A stretch of DNA of 36,909 bases, from the NCBI GenBank assembly GCA_031272145.1, contig JAISUL010000046.1:1-36909 (forward strand). Direction: 5' to 3'. Shown here piece after piece: positions 7,306 through 15,292 of this stretch. Position numbers and translations under genes: made by a program. Below the pieces are notes generated by a model. It made no database searches and was not told the origin of the DNA. It worked only from the letters and a program-made list of their open reading frames with translations. The DNA is from Synergistaceae bacterium (GTDB lineage: Bacteria > Synergistota > Synergistia > Synergistales > Aminobacteriaceae). Position 1 is the first letter of the stretch; each line of letters starts with the position of its first letter.

Positions 7306-7704
7306 CTAAGGAAGCCAGTTGGTGAGGCGGAGGTCTTTGATGAGGCCATAGTGCCTCGTGTTGTTGGAGACCAACATGCCGTTGTTGCGCATGACGATGG
7401 CCGCGATGAGAATGTCCGCGACGCCGATCGGCGCGCCGATCTTGCGCAGATCCGCGTAAACACGCGCTGCCCCTACGGCGGCTGCATCGTCGAACATAAA
7501 AATCTCGACATGCTCCAGAAGCTCCGAGAACAGCCTCTCCTTGCGCGGGCTGCCCTTGTACATGAACCCCTTGAGGACCTCGTACATGTTAACGGAGGTT
7601 ATGCATATCCGCTCGCCGGCGTCGAGGCATGCAGCCAGCCTCGCGGAGACGGCGGCGTCCTCGGCCAAGAAGTACGAGAGTATGTCCGTGTCGAGGAAGA
7701 TCAA
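7306..7704 (-). CDS. PIN-domain toxin, VapC-like ribonuclease
   Basis: A 132-residue PIN-domain protein with the acidic active-site set of the family: LDTDILSYFL (first Asp), NMYEVLKG (Glu), IGVADILIAAIV (Asp) and LVSNNTRHYGLIKDL (Asn/Asp region). VapC toxins cleave RNA, often tRNA-fMet, in the absence of antitoxin. The start is a TTG at 7704 that overlaps the antitoxin stop as TTGA, giving translational coupling in the normal antitoxin-toxin order. A purine-rich CAGGGGCAGAG stretch precedes it. Nothing looks broken in this copy. Confidence 0.85.
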   Translation of the reverse strand: MIFLDTDILSYFLAEDAAVSARLAACLDAGERICITSVNMYEVLKGFMYKGSPRKERLFSELLEHVEIFMFDDAAAVGAARVYADLRKIGAPIGVADILIAAIVMRNNGMLVSNNTRHYGLIKDLRLTNWLP

Positions 7705-7928
7705 GGCTCTGCCCCTGCCGTCTCGCCCTCTCCGCGCTCGGCCATGATCCGCTCCATGATACGGACGTCCTCTTGATCGAAGATGCCGGCGTACTTCAGA
7801 ATCTCCCTCTGCGAGTTGCCGGGCGCAGGCCGAACGAACGTGATGATGACCTCGTACTCTCCCTTCACGGGTATGCGGTCTTTGACATGAAACGCGCTCC
7901 CGTCGTATGTGCCCTTCACGGCGTACAC
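7701..7928 (-). CDS. Antitoxin partner of the PIN toxin
   Basis: A 75-residue protein starting at GTG 7928 (VYAVKGTYDGSAFHVK), with AAGGAG 9 nt upstream. It contains VKGEYEVIITFVRP, a beta-rich N-terminal part, and the charged helix FDQEDVRIMERIMAERGEGE. I do not recognise a specific antitoxin family; the role is assigned from its size, its TTGA overlap with the toxin gene and the general layout of vapBC loci. Its promoter and both ends are duplicated downstream of the toxin. Confidence 0.7.
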   Translation of the reverse strand: MYAVKGTYDGSAFHVKDRIPVKGEYEVIITFVRPAPGNSQREILKYAGIFDQEDVRIMERIMAERGEGETAGAEP

Positions 7929-8014
7929 AAGGCACCACTCCTTTTCCACGGAAAAGATTCGGCTTCGGCGGGCAGAAAATTTCCCGCCTCCGAACCGCAT
8001 TATACAGGAAAAAC
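7919..8014. repeat. 96-bp direct repeat, copy 2
   Basis: Partner of 7194-7289. This copy drives the intact antitoxin-toxin pair. Recombination between the two copies would delete 725 bp, including the whole toxin gene. Confidence 0.95.
7999..8004 (-). promoter_or_regulatory. -10 box of the antitoxin-toxin operon
   Basis: TATAAT on the minus strand in CTGTATAATGCGG, about 70 nt upstream of the antitoxin GTG. The same box is duplicated at 7274-7279. A possible divergent -10 (TACAAT, 8031-8036) faces the oxidoreductase gene on the plus strand; neither has a strong -35. Confidence 0.5.
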
Positions 8015-8047
8015 TCGCGGCGGCCTGTAGTACAATATCCCAAATTA

Positions 8048-8063
8048 CGCGCCCCAAGGCGCG
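8048..8063 (+). promoter_or_regulatory. Small hairpin in the oxidoreductase leader
   Basis: CGCGCC-CCAA-GGCGCG, a 6-bp stem just upstream of the AGGGGG ribosome-binding stretch of the gene at 8093. No T-run follows, so it is not an intrinsic terminator. Its role is unknown. Confidence 0.35.
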
Positions 8064-8092
8064 ACACCACCATATAGGGGGTAGTTAAGAAC

Positions 8093-11000
8093 ATGCCTGT
8101 CAAACATTGGAAAACTATGGACGGGAACACGGCGGCGGCTCACATCGCCTACGCGTTCACCGAGGTCGCGGCGATTTTCCCGATCACTCCTTCCTCAACC
8201 ATGCCGGAAATGATCGACGAATGGGCCGCTACCGAGCACCGCAAGAACATCTTCGGCGAAACGGTCAAGGTCACCGAAATGCAGTCCGAGGCCGGAGCAG
8301 CTGGAGCGGTTCACGGCGCGCTCTCGGCTGGGGCCCTCGCGTCAACCTTCACCGCCTCTCAGGGGCTTCTCCTGATGATACCCAACATGTACAAAATAGC
8401 GGGAGAGCTCCTCCCCGGCGTCTTCCACGTCTCGGCCCGCGCGGTCGCCGGGCACGCCCTCTCCATCTTCGGCGACCACAGCGACGTGATGTCCACCCGC
8501 ATGACCGGCTTCGCTATGCTCGCCGCTGGCAGCGTCCAGGAGACCATGGACTTGTCGCCTATCGCCCACCTCGCCGCGCTCAAGTCCAGCGTGCCGTTCG
8601 TAAGCTTCTTCGACGGCTTCCGCACCTCCCACGAGGTTCAGAAAATCGACGTCATTCAGTACGAAGACCTCGCCAAGCTCCTGGACTACGACGCGCTGGA
8701 GGCATTCCGAGCCCGCGCGCTTCGGCCTGAAGACCCGTTCCAGAAGGGCACGGCTCAGAACCCCGACATCTTCTTCCAGGCCAAGGAGGCCTCCTCCCCC
8801 TTCTACGTCGGCATACCTGACGTGGTCGAGGGCTACATGAGGGACATCGAAAAGATAACGGGGCGCGAGTACCACCCGTTCAACTACTACGGGGCGCCGG
8901 ACGCCGAGCGGGTGCTTGTCGCCATTGGCTCGGTGTGCCAGGCCGCGGAGGAGACGGTGGACTACCTCAACGCCCGCGGCGAAAGGGTCGGGGTCGTAGA
9001 GGTGCACCTCTACCGTCCGTTCTCTCCCGACTACTTCTTCCGCGTGCTCCCAGCCACGGTCAGGACTATCGCGGTGCTCGACAGGTGCAAAGAGCCGGGC
9101 TCGCTCGGAGAGCCGCTCTACGAGGACATACGCACGCTCATCTTCGACAAGAGCTGCTGCGCCCCGAAGGTCGTCGGCGGACGCTACGGCCTCGGCTCGA
9201 AGGACACGACCCCGTCGCACATCAAGGCCGTGTTCGACAACCTCAAGCTCTACGAGCCGCGCAACCACTTCACCATCAGCATCAACGACGACGTCAGCGG
9301 GACATCCCTGAGCGCCAAGGAGCACGTCATCGCGGCGCCCAGCGGCACGGTCTGCTGCAAGTTCTGGGGGCTTGGTTCCGACGGCACGGTCGGGGCCAAC
9401 AAGAACTCCATCAAGATAATCGGCGACCACACGGACATGTACGCCCAGGGCTACTTCTCCTACGACTCGAAGAAGTCCGGCGGTATCACGGTCTCCCACC
9501 TGCGCTTCGGCAAGGAGCCGATAAAGTCCACCTACCTTATAGACTCCGCTGACTTCATCGCGTGCCACAAGCAGGAGTACGTCAACTCCTACAACGTCCT
9601 GGGCGGCATAAAGAAGGGCGGCACGTTCCTGCTCAACACCCAGTGGACGACGCTTGAGGCGCTTGAGGAGCACCTTCCGCCCACGCTGAAGCGCGCTCTT
9701 GCGGAGAACGAGTGCCGTTTCTACGTGATAAACGCCGTCGACGAGGCGGAGAAGCTTGGCCTCGGCAACAGAACCAACAGCATCATGCAGGCGGCGTTCT
9801 TCAAGCTGGCGAACGTGATACCGATTGACGACGCGGTGCGCTACATGAAGGATGCCATCGCCCACAGCTACGGCAAGAAGGGCGAGCAGGTGGTCAAGGT
9901 GAACAACGACGCCGTCGACGCCGGTCTGCGCGGCCTCATCGAGATAAAGATACCGGCTGCGTGGGCAGATGCGAAGGGCGGGCCTGCCGCGAGAGAGGGG
10001 CTGCCCAGCTACGTGCCTGACTTCGTCGAGGAGGTCTGCGACGTCATCAACGCCCAGGACGGGGACAGCCTGCCGGTCAGCGCGTTTTCTGGCCGCGAGG
10101 ACGGGAGGTTTCCGTCCGGCACGTCGGCCTACGAGAAGCGCGGCGTGGCCGTCAACGTGCCGGAGTGGAGCGGGGACAAGTGCATTCAGTGCAACCAGTG
10201 CGCGATGGTGTGCCCTCACGCGGCCATACGCCCGTTCCTGCTCGACGAGGACGAACAGAAGGCTGCTCCGTCCGGCTTCGGCGCAGTCGAACCCAAGGCC
10301 AAGGCGCTGAAGGACCTGGACTACAAGTACAAGATGCAGGTTGACGTGCTCGATTGCATGGGCTGCGGCAACTGCGCCGACATATGCCCGGTTGGAGCGC
10401 TCGAAATGAAGCCCATCGCGACTCAGTCCGCGCAGATAGCGAACTGGACTCACGCCACCGAGGCAATCGATGACAAAAACGACGCAGGCGGGAAGTTCAC
10501 GGTTCAGGGGAGCCAGTTCCGCCGCCCGCTTCTGGAGTTCAGCGGGGCCTGCGCCGGCTGCGGCGAGACTCCGTACGTGAAGCTGATAACCCAGCTCTTC
10601 GGCGACCGCATGATCGTGGCCAACGCGACGGGCTGCTCGTCGATATGGGGCGGGTCTGCGCCGAGTATGCCGTACACGGTGAACGCGGAGGGGAACGGGC
10701 CTGCGTGGGCTAACTCCCTCTTCGAGGACAACGCCGAGTACGGCTACGGAATGAAGCTGACGCTCAACGTGATGGTTGGCTACATAGTGAGCGCAGCCGA
10801 GGCCCTGCTGGCGCTTGGCATACCGGAGGAGCGCAAGGCCGTGCTGCGCGAGTGGCTTGAGAGCCGAAACGACGGCGAGAAGTCCGCCTCTGCGGCGGAT
10901 AAGGTCAAGCACATGCTTGGAGAGGCCATCGACGAGGCATTGGACGGCAGCTGCGACGACGAAGCCATGAGGCACTATCTTCAGATTTACAAGTACCAGG

Positions 11001-11680
11001 ACTACCTCGTGAAGAAGTCTGTGTGGATATTCGGCGGGGACGGCTGGGGCTACGACATCGGCTACGGCGGCCTCGACCACGTGCTTGGCAGCGGCGAGGA
11101 CGTGAACGTACTGGTGCTTGACACGGAGGTTTACTCCAACACCGGAGGCCAGTCGTCGAAGTCCACTCCGACCGCGGCGATCGCGAAGTTCGCGGCGAGC
11201 GGCAAGCGCGTCCGTAAGAAGGACTTGGGCCGCATGGCCATGACCTACGGCTACGTCTACGTTGCGCAGGTTGCTATGGGCGCCGACAAGAACCAGCTTC
11301 TGAAGGCGCTTCAGGAGGCGGAGGCGCATCATGGCCCGTCGCTTGTTATCGCCTACGCCCCGTGCATCAACCACGGCATCAAGGCCGGCATGGGCAAGAC
11401 GCAGGACCAGACCAAGAAGGCGGTCGAGGCCGGCTACTGGCACATGTACCGCTACAACCCCGACCTTGCCGAGCAGGGCAAGAACCCCTTCTCCCTCGAC
11501 TCCAAGGAGCCGAAGGCCGGCCTGTTCAAGGAGTTCCTGATGTCAGAGGTGCGCTACGCAGCGCTTCAGCAGGGCTTCCCCGAGGTAGCCGGAGCGCTGT
11601 TCGAGCAGGCGGAGCGCGAGGCGCGCCAGCGTTACATGACGTACAAGGCGCTTGCAGAGGCGGGAGCGATCAAAGCCTAA
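8093..11680 (+). CDS. nifJ: Pyruvate:ferredoxin (flavodoxin) oxidoreductase, single-chain
   Basis: A 1195-residue single polypeptide, the usual length of homodimeric PFOR. Domain order: pyrimidine-binding N-terminal domain (FPITPSSTMPEMIDEW, TEMQSEAGAAGAVHGAL), transferase/linker domains, and two [4Fe-4S] ferredoxin motifs at residues 697-708 (CIQCNQCAMVCP) and about 755-766 (CMGCGNCADICP). The C-terminal thiamine-diphosphate domain has CAGCGETPYVKL and GDGWGYDIGYGGLDHVL (near residue 983). It oxidises pyruvate and CoA to acetyl-CoA, CO2 and reduced ferredoxin, central in anaerobic fermentation. It stands alone, with its own terminator just downstream. The start is ATG 8093. Confidence 0.97.
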   Translation: MPVKHWKTMDGNTAAAHIAYAFTEVAAIFPITPSSTMPEMIDEWAATEHRKNIFGETVKVTEMQSEAGAAGAVHGALSAGALASTFTASQGLLLMIPNMYKIAGELLPGVFHVSARAVAGHALSIFGDHSDVMSTRMTGFAMLAAGSVQETMDLSPIAHLAALKSSVPFVSFFDGFRTSHEVQKIDVIQYEDLAKLLDYDALEAFRARALRPEDPFQKGTAQNPDIFFQAKEASSPFYVGIPDVVEGYMRDIEKITGREYHPFNYYGAPDAERVLVAIGSVCQAAEETVDYLNARGERVGVVEVHLYRPFSPDYFFRVLPATVRTIAVLDRCKEPGSLGEPLYEDIRTLIFDKSCCAPKVVGGRYGLGSKDTTPSHIKAVFDNLKLYEPRNHFTISINDDVSGTSLSAKEHVIAAPSGTVCCKFWGLGSDGTVGANKNSIKIIGDHTDMYAQGYFSYDSKKSGGITVSHLRFGKEPIKSTYLIDSADFIACHKQEYVNSYNVLGGIKKGGTFLLNTQWTTLEALEEHLPPTLKRALAENECRFYVINAVDEAEKLGLGNRTNSIMQAAFFKLANVIPIDDAVRYMKDAIAHSYGKKGEQVVKVNNDAVDAGLRGLIEIKIPAAWADAKGGPAAREGLPSYVPDFVEEVCDVINAQDGDSLPVSAFSGREDGRFPSGTSAYEKRGVAVNVPEWSGDKCIQCNQCAMVCPHAAIRPFLLDEDEQKAAPSGFGAVEPKAKALKDLDYKYKMQVDVLDCMGCGNCADICPVGALEMKPIATQSAQIANWTHATEAIDDKNDAGGKFTVQGSQFRRPLLEFSGACAGCGETPYVKLITQLFGDRMIVANATGCSSIWGGSAPSMPYTVNAEGNGPAWANSLFEDNAEYGYGMKLTLNVMVGYIVSAAEALLALGIPEERKAVLREWLESRNDGEKSASAADKVKHMLGEAIDEALDGSCDDEAMRHYLQIYKYQDYLVKKSVWIFGGDGWGYDIGYGGLDHVLGSGEDVNVLVLDTEVYSNTGGQSSKSTPTAAIAKFAASGKRVRKKDLGRMAMTYGYVYVAQVAMGADKNQLLKALQEAEAHHGPSLVIAYAPCINHGIKAGMGKTQDQTKKAVEAGYWHMYRYNPDLAEQGKNPFSLDSKEPKAGLFKEFLMSEVRYAALQQGFPEVAGALFEQAEREARQRYMTYKALAEAGAIKA

Positions 11681-11698
11681 CGAAGCCGCAGATTCAGA

Positions 11699-11732
11699 GG
11701 CAGGGCTGCCGCTTGGCAGCCCTGCCTTTCTC
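11699..11732 (+). terminator. Intrinsic terminator of the oxidoreductase gene
   Basis: Perfect 12-bp stem GGCAGGGCTGCC / GGCAGCCCTGCC with a 4-nt loop (11699-11726), followed by TTTCTC. It lies 19 nt after the stop codon and separates this gene from the convergent membrane-protein gene. Confidence 0.85.
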
Positions 11733-13332
11733 ACGTCTTGGGGACGAATGTTCTCGTGGGGACGGCTGTCCTCTGCGACATCACCAGCCACCACACAGCC
11801 CGAAGGTAATTCCTCGGTACTCCGGCGCCAATGGCGTAGAGCCGGCTTAGCCTTCGGCAGGCGTGGGCGCTCTCGTACCCTCCGGCCTCGGCCGTCTCCA
11901 AGTACAGCGCCGCGGCCTTAGCGTTGTCCTTCGGCACCCCATCAACGGGGGCGAACGTGCTGTCGTAGGCCTCCGCAAGCATAAACGCCTCGTCCTCCGC
12001 GGTCGGCATCGCCGTTATCGACCTCACGCCGAAATATTTCGCCATGCTGTGGTTCTTCCAGTCGTTCGGGAAGGGGCGGATGTCCGAGAAAAACAGCAGC
12101 CTAGGCCTGACGGTCAACGCCGCAACAGTTATGTCCTCTTTTCCTTCGCCTTTTTGTTCATCTATGCTCAATATCCGCTGCCTCATCTCGGCGTTGTACT
12201 GAGGCGCGATTTTCAAATCTGACAGCAGCTGAACGACGTTGGGGTTCGCAAGCAGGCAAACGGCGAGAATTCCCCAGCGCCAGCGGTAGATTCCCCAACT
12301 CCTGATTCTCGATATTACGGCGTCGTTTCGGTAGAAGAACGCCCACATGGAGACCCAGCACGCCGCCATGATCCACAGGGCGAGTGACTCAGATCTGGCC
12401 GGAAGCCCCGCTCCCATCGCCCAGCCGCCGATGGCCTGCTGAAACGGGGCCAGCACTGCCGTGACCGCGACGATGTGCCACGCCCTCAGATTGGGCATGC
12501 CCAGCGGGTCTTGCTTTTGCGCTATGTCTGGCAAGAACAGCAGAGGTGCGTATACTATTGGGGATATGAAGAACTTCACGGCTGTTATCGCGCCGAAAAT
12601 AACTGCGACTCCGGCGGTCTGGAAGAAATTCTTGGCGAGGTCGCCGGATACTGCCATTCGCGCAGCCGTCCTAGGCGACAGGTACATCAGCAGGAACGCA
12701 GCCAGAGCCGCAGCGAACGCCGTCCCGACCGTCAGAGCTGAGAAAGAATCCGACACCCCAAGCGGCCGCATCCGAAAATAACGCACGGTTAGACAGAACA
12801 GCAGCAGCATCTGTATAATGCAGGTCTGCTCCAAGATAGTGCCGCCTAGGAACACGCACAGCGGCAGGACGAAAAACGCAGTCCATTTTTCGCGTCGACT
12901 CAGGGCGCGAAGCAGCAGCGCCGCGCACATAAGGGACACCGCTGCCGTCCACGTGTACGGCATGCCGCAGAGCCAGTAGAACGTCTCGTTGAGTGACGGA
13001 ACGAAGGCTAGCCACGCGGCCAAAAGAACGAGCGAGGCCGAAACCGCACCGCCGGAGTTCGGGAGGGCGCGAAGCAAAAAGAACAGCGACGCGAAGACCA
13101 GAGCGGCGTTGATAAGCGGCAACAACGGATATATGTTTTCTATGCCGGCGTAACAGGCCGCCGAGACCAAGAACGTGTTGGCCGTGCGCCCTGAAAGCCA
13201 TTGTGACGCCCCAAAACCGTTTTCGATGACATCGCTGGCAAAGGCGAAGTCGTCTGCCTGAGGGTGGGCGTAGATTCCGAGGAAGCAGAACGCCGCGACA
13301 AGCAGCGCCGAGAGCGCAGCTGCTATGCGCAT
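11731..13332 (-). CDS. Multi-spanning membrane protein (DUF6056/GtrC-like) with a C-terminal Sel1-type repeat
   Basis: A 533-residue protein with an N-terminal membrane helix, an early acidic motif HPQADDFAFASDV, and about ten further hydrophobic segments up to residue ~360. This layout resembles the DUF6056/GT-C-type putative glycosyltransferases. The soluble tail contains a Sel1-like repeat (ALYLETAEAGGYESAHACRR, LYAIGAGVPRNYLRAVWWL). Its ATG abuts the stop codon of the upstream methyltransferase with no gap, and a GtrB-like gene precedes that. I infer a membrane glycosyltransferase using a GtrB-made prenyl-linked sugar; the enzymatic role is unproven. Confidence 0.6.
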   Translation of the reverse strand: MRIAAALSALLVAAFCFLGIYAHPQADDFAFASDVIENGFGASQWLSGRTANTFLVSAACYAGIENIYPLLPLINAALVFASLFFLLRALPNSGGAVSASLVLLAAWLAFVPSLNETFYWLCGMPYTWTAAVSLMCAALLLRALSRREKWTAFFVLPLCVFLGGTILEQTCIIQMLLLFCLTVRYFRMRPLGVSDSFSALTVGTAFAAALAAFLLMYLSPRTAARMAVSGDLAKNFFQTAGVAVIFGAITAVKFFISPIVYAPLLFLPDIAQKQDPLGMPNLRAWHIVAVTAVLAPFQQAIGGWAMGAGLPARSESLALWIMAACWVSMWAFFYRNDAVISRIRSWGIYRWRWGILAVCLLANPNVVQLLSDLKIAPQYNAEMRQRILSIDEQKGEGKEDITVAALTVRPRLLFFSDIRPFPNDWKNHSMAKYFGVRSITAMPTAEDEAFMLAEAYDSTFAPVDGVPKDNAKAAALYLETAEAGGYESAHACRRLSRLYAIGAGVPRNYLRAVWWLVMSQRTAVPTRTFVPKT

Positions 13333-14034
13333 CTAAAAGTCCTCCCTAAAGTATATGTCCCCGCCGACCGGGGCGCAGTGGAACGTCCCCTCGCGCAGCG
13401 GCGCCATTTCAAACAGAAACGAGTGGACGTACGGGAAAAACCGCGCGTGAAGGTCGAACGTGTAACGATACGGGCGCTGCATCGGCACGACGATTATCAG
13501 GCGCTTGGCGGCCACGCGGCGAAGCTCCCGCACCGCCGTCTTGAAGTCCAGCACGTGCTCTAAAACGTGAGTGCATATCACGGTGTCGAACTCCCCAGGC
13601 GCGAACACCGAGGAAAAATCCGAGACGGAGGCGCGGACAAACCTAACTCCGCCCAACTCGCCCGGAGCCGCCATATCCGCCGCCGTGACGGATGGGATAA
13701 ATTCACTTAGCTTGCGAGCTAGAAATCCGCGCCCGCACCCGGCGTCCAGAGCGGACGAGCCCAGCACGTCGCCCAAAATCGCTGCGACGCATGCCCTGTT
13801 CAGGTCAGTCTCGCGCGGCATGTGGAAGCTCGCGGTCTCCTCGTAGAACGCCGCGTACTCCTCAGGCGTCATCATGGGGAGCCGCTCCTTGAAGTCCATT
13901 ATCTTCTCGGCCTTCTCGGAAAACATCATCCGCATCAGCGGACGCATAAACGCCCGGCAGTCCCGGAGCACAGGCGGAAGCAGCTGATCCAGAACGAAGT
14001 GAATCTTCAGCGTGAGGTCGCGGCTCAGTTTCAT
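13333..14034 (-). CDS. SAM-dependent class I methyltransferase in a glycan module
   Basis: A 233-residue protein with SAM-binding motif I SALDAGCGRGFLARKL, motif II-like VTAADMAA and the HVLEHVLDFKTAVRELRR segment, a Methyltransf_11/25-type fold. It sits between a GtrB-like glycosyltransferase and a membrane protein, so a sugar-modifying role is likely but inferred. I give the ATG at 14034 (TGGAG 9 nt upstream). An alternative GTG at 14103 overlaps the gtrB-like stop as GTGA, has GGGAGG 10 nt upstream, and reads in frame through the (TA)10 tract into this protein. That makes the 5' end a candidate phase-variable region, currently in frame. Confidence 0.75.
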   Translation of the reverse strand: MKLSRDLTLKIHFVLDQLLPPVLRDCRAFMRPLMRMMFSEKAEKIMDFKERLPMMTPEEYAAFYEETASFHMPRETDLNRACVAAILGDVLGSSALDAGCGRGFLARKLSEFIPSVTAADMAAPGELGGVRFVRASVSDFSSVFAPGEFDTVICTHVLEHVLDFKTAVRELRRVAAKRLIIVVPMQRPYRYTFDLHARFFPYVHSFLFEMAPLREGTFHCAPVGGDIYFREDF

Positions 14035-14059
14035 GGTGCCACGCTCCAACTGAAAACGA

Positions 14060-14080
14060 ATATATATATATATATATATA
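14060..14080. repeat. (TA)10 dinucleotide microsatellite
   Basis: An uninterrupted alternating A/T tract of 21 nt in otherwise GC-rich DNA, between the gtrB-like stop (14100) and the methyltransferase ATG (14034). From the GTG at 14103 it encodes alternating Tyr-Ile. Loss or gain of one unit shifts that frame and also changes an AT-only region that could act as a -10 element. Confidence 0.95.
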
Positions 14081-14099
14081 GGAAGCTGTTTTGTTATGC

Positions 14100-15011
14100 T
14101 CACTTCTCAAAGACCTCCCTCACGACGTACACCGGCCTGTTCTTGCTCTCGATGTACGTCCGCCCGACGTACTCGCCGAGTATCCCTATGCCGAGAAGCT
14201 GCAGGCCGCCGAAGAGCAGCGTCAGGCACAGCTGCGAGGCGTAGCCAGGGAGCTCGATTCCGAAAATCAAAGTCCTGAAGAATATGAACAGCCCGTAGGC
14301 GAAGGCGCAGGCGGATATGAAGCCGCCGACGTAAAGCCATATAGTGAGCGGCGCGGTGCTGAACGACGTGATGCCCTCGACGGCGAACTTCCAAAGCCGC
14401 CACCCGTTGAACTTGCTTTTGCCTCTAGCGCGGGCGCGGCGCGTGTAGGGCACGACGCAGGTTCTGAAGCCAGCCCACGCGAAGATGCCCTTCATAAAGC
14501 GGTTCTGCTCGCGCAGGCCTTTTATGGCCTCGACGACGCGGCGGTCCATCAGGCGGAAATCCCCGACGTCCTCTGGCAGGCCGACGCGCGAAATCCTGTC
14601 GTGGAAGCGGTAAAAGAGCCGTGCGGTCGCGCGTTTGAGGAAGCTATCGCTGGATCGGTCGGCGCGCCGCATCAGGACGACCTCGCAGCCCTCGCGCCAC
14701 TTGGCCAGCATTTTAGGGATTAGTTCTGGTGGGTCTTGCAGATCGGCGTCTATGGGGATCACCGCCTCGCCTGAGGCGTAATCGAGCGCCGCGGTCAGGG
14801 CTGCCTCTTTGCCGAAGTTGCGCGAGAGGTCTATGACCTTGATTCGCGCGTCGGCTCGCGCCCTGGTGAGTAAGGTGTCGAGCGTGGCGTCGGTGCTGCC
14901 GTCGTTGACGAAGACGATCTCAAAGGGCAGAGCAAGCCCCTCCAGGATCGACAGCGTCTCGCTCAGGAAGTCTGGGATGGCCTCCTCCTCGTTAAAGACC
15001 GGTACAAGCAT
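14100..15011 (-). CDS. GtrB/DPM1-like prenyl-phosphate glycosyltransferase (GT2)
   Basis: 303 residues from the ATG at 15011. The GT2 domain begins MLVPVFNEEEAIPDF, with FVNDGSTDAT and the DxD-type IPIDADLQDPPELI; the RGKSKFNGWRLWKFAVEGI segment and two C-terminal membrane helices (about 230-255 and 268-288) are typical of GtrB. Such enzymes load a sugar from a nucleotide donor onto undecaprenyl phosphate at the cytoplasmic face. The first beta-strand appears to begin before the ATG (AVSM in the same frame), and no good ribosome-binding site is spaced for it. A strong start lies upstream at 15145 in another frame, separated by heptamer repeats (see findings). Confidence 0.88.
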   Translation of the reverse strand: MLVPVFNEEEAIPDFLSETLSILEGLALPFEIVFVNDGSTDATLDTLLTRARADARIKVIDLSRNFGKEAALTAALDYASGEAVIPIDADLQDPPELIPKMLAKWREGCEVVLMRRADRSSDSFLKRATARLFYRFHDRISRVGLPEDVGDFRLMDRRVVEAIKGLREQNRFMKGIFAWAGFRTCVVPYTRRARARGKSKFNGWRLWKFAVEGITSFSTAPLTIWLYVGGFISACAFAYGLFIFFRTLIFGIELPGYASQLCLTLLFGGLQLLGIGILGEYVGRTYIESKNRPVYVVREVFEK

Positions 15012-15023
15012 AGAGACAGCACA

Positions 15024-15045
15024 GTGGCTCCGTGCTCCGTGCTCC
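15024..15045. repeat. GGAGCAC heptamer repeat
   Basis: On the minus strand: GGAGCAC, GGAGCAC, then GGAGCCAC (one inserted base). Seven is not a multiple of three, so unit changes alter the reading frame crossing it. Confidence 0.85.
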
Positions 15046-15049
15046 GCAC

Positions 15050-15055
15050 ATTATA
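15050..15055 (-). promoter_or_regulatory. Possible -10 box upstream of the GtrB-like gene
   Basis: TATAAT on the minus strand with ATGCCA (4 of 6 to TTGACA) at a 17-nt spacing. It lies inside the upstream reading frame, so either this promoter or the upstream start may be the functional one. Confidence 0.4.
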
Positions 15056-15292
15056 ACGGCCTCCTTTCTGGTTGGCATCCGTAAAATTACTGAATTTTTC
15101 GGCATCAGGGACGTTGGCGGCGTCCGCCGCGCTATTCGTGTTCATGTTGCTGTTTCCTCCTGCCCGAATTTTGGACGCAAAGGGTCTAAGACCCCCTTAC
15201 CCAATGACGTATTCTACCCGCCTTTCGGCGTAAACGCAAGGGGTCAGGATTTTTTTGTGCTTCTAGTCGATTTTCCGTGGTATAATCCTCTA

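Larger units (their letters stand above)
15012..15145 (-). other. Upstream reading frame, candidate N-terminal extension of the GtrB-like gene
   Basis: The ATG at 15145 has AGGAGG about 9 nt upstream, the best initiation signal in this region. The frame (MNTNSAADAANVPDAEKF...) runs through the heptamer tract and then overlaps the GtrB-like gene out of frame, stopping at 14963. One extra 7-nt unit would join it in frame to the glycosyltransferase (ending ...HCAVSMLVPVFNEE). Alternatively it is a leader peptide, or chance. Confidence 0.45.

Noticed and set aside
7705-8130. A 274-codon version of the PIN toxin
   Set aside because: The added N-terminal part overlaps the antitoxin in another frame; the toxin fold starts at TTG 7704.
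8342-11443. A 1033-codon open frame antisense to the pyruvate oxidoreductase gene
   Set aside because: It mirrors the GC-rich codon pattern of the PFOR gene, has Val/Leu/Arg/His-rich composition and no recognisable domain. It is a shadow frame.
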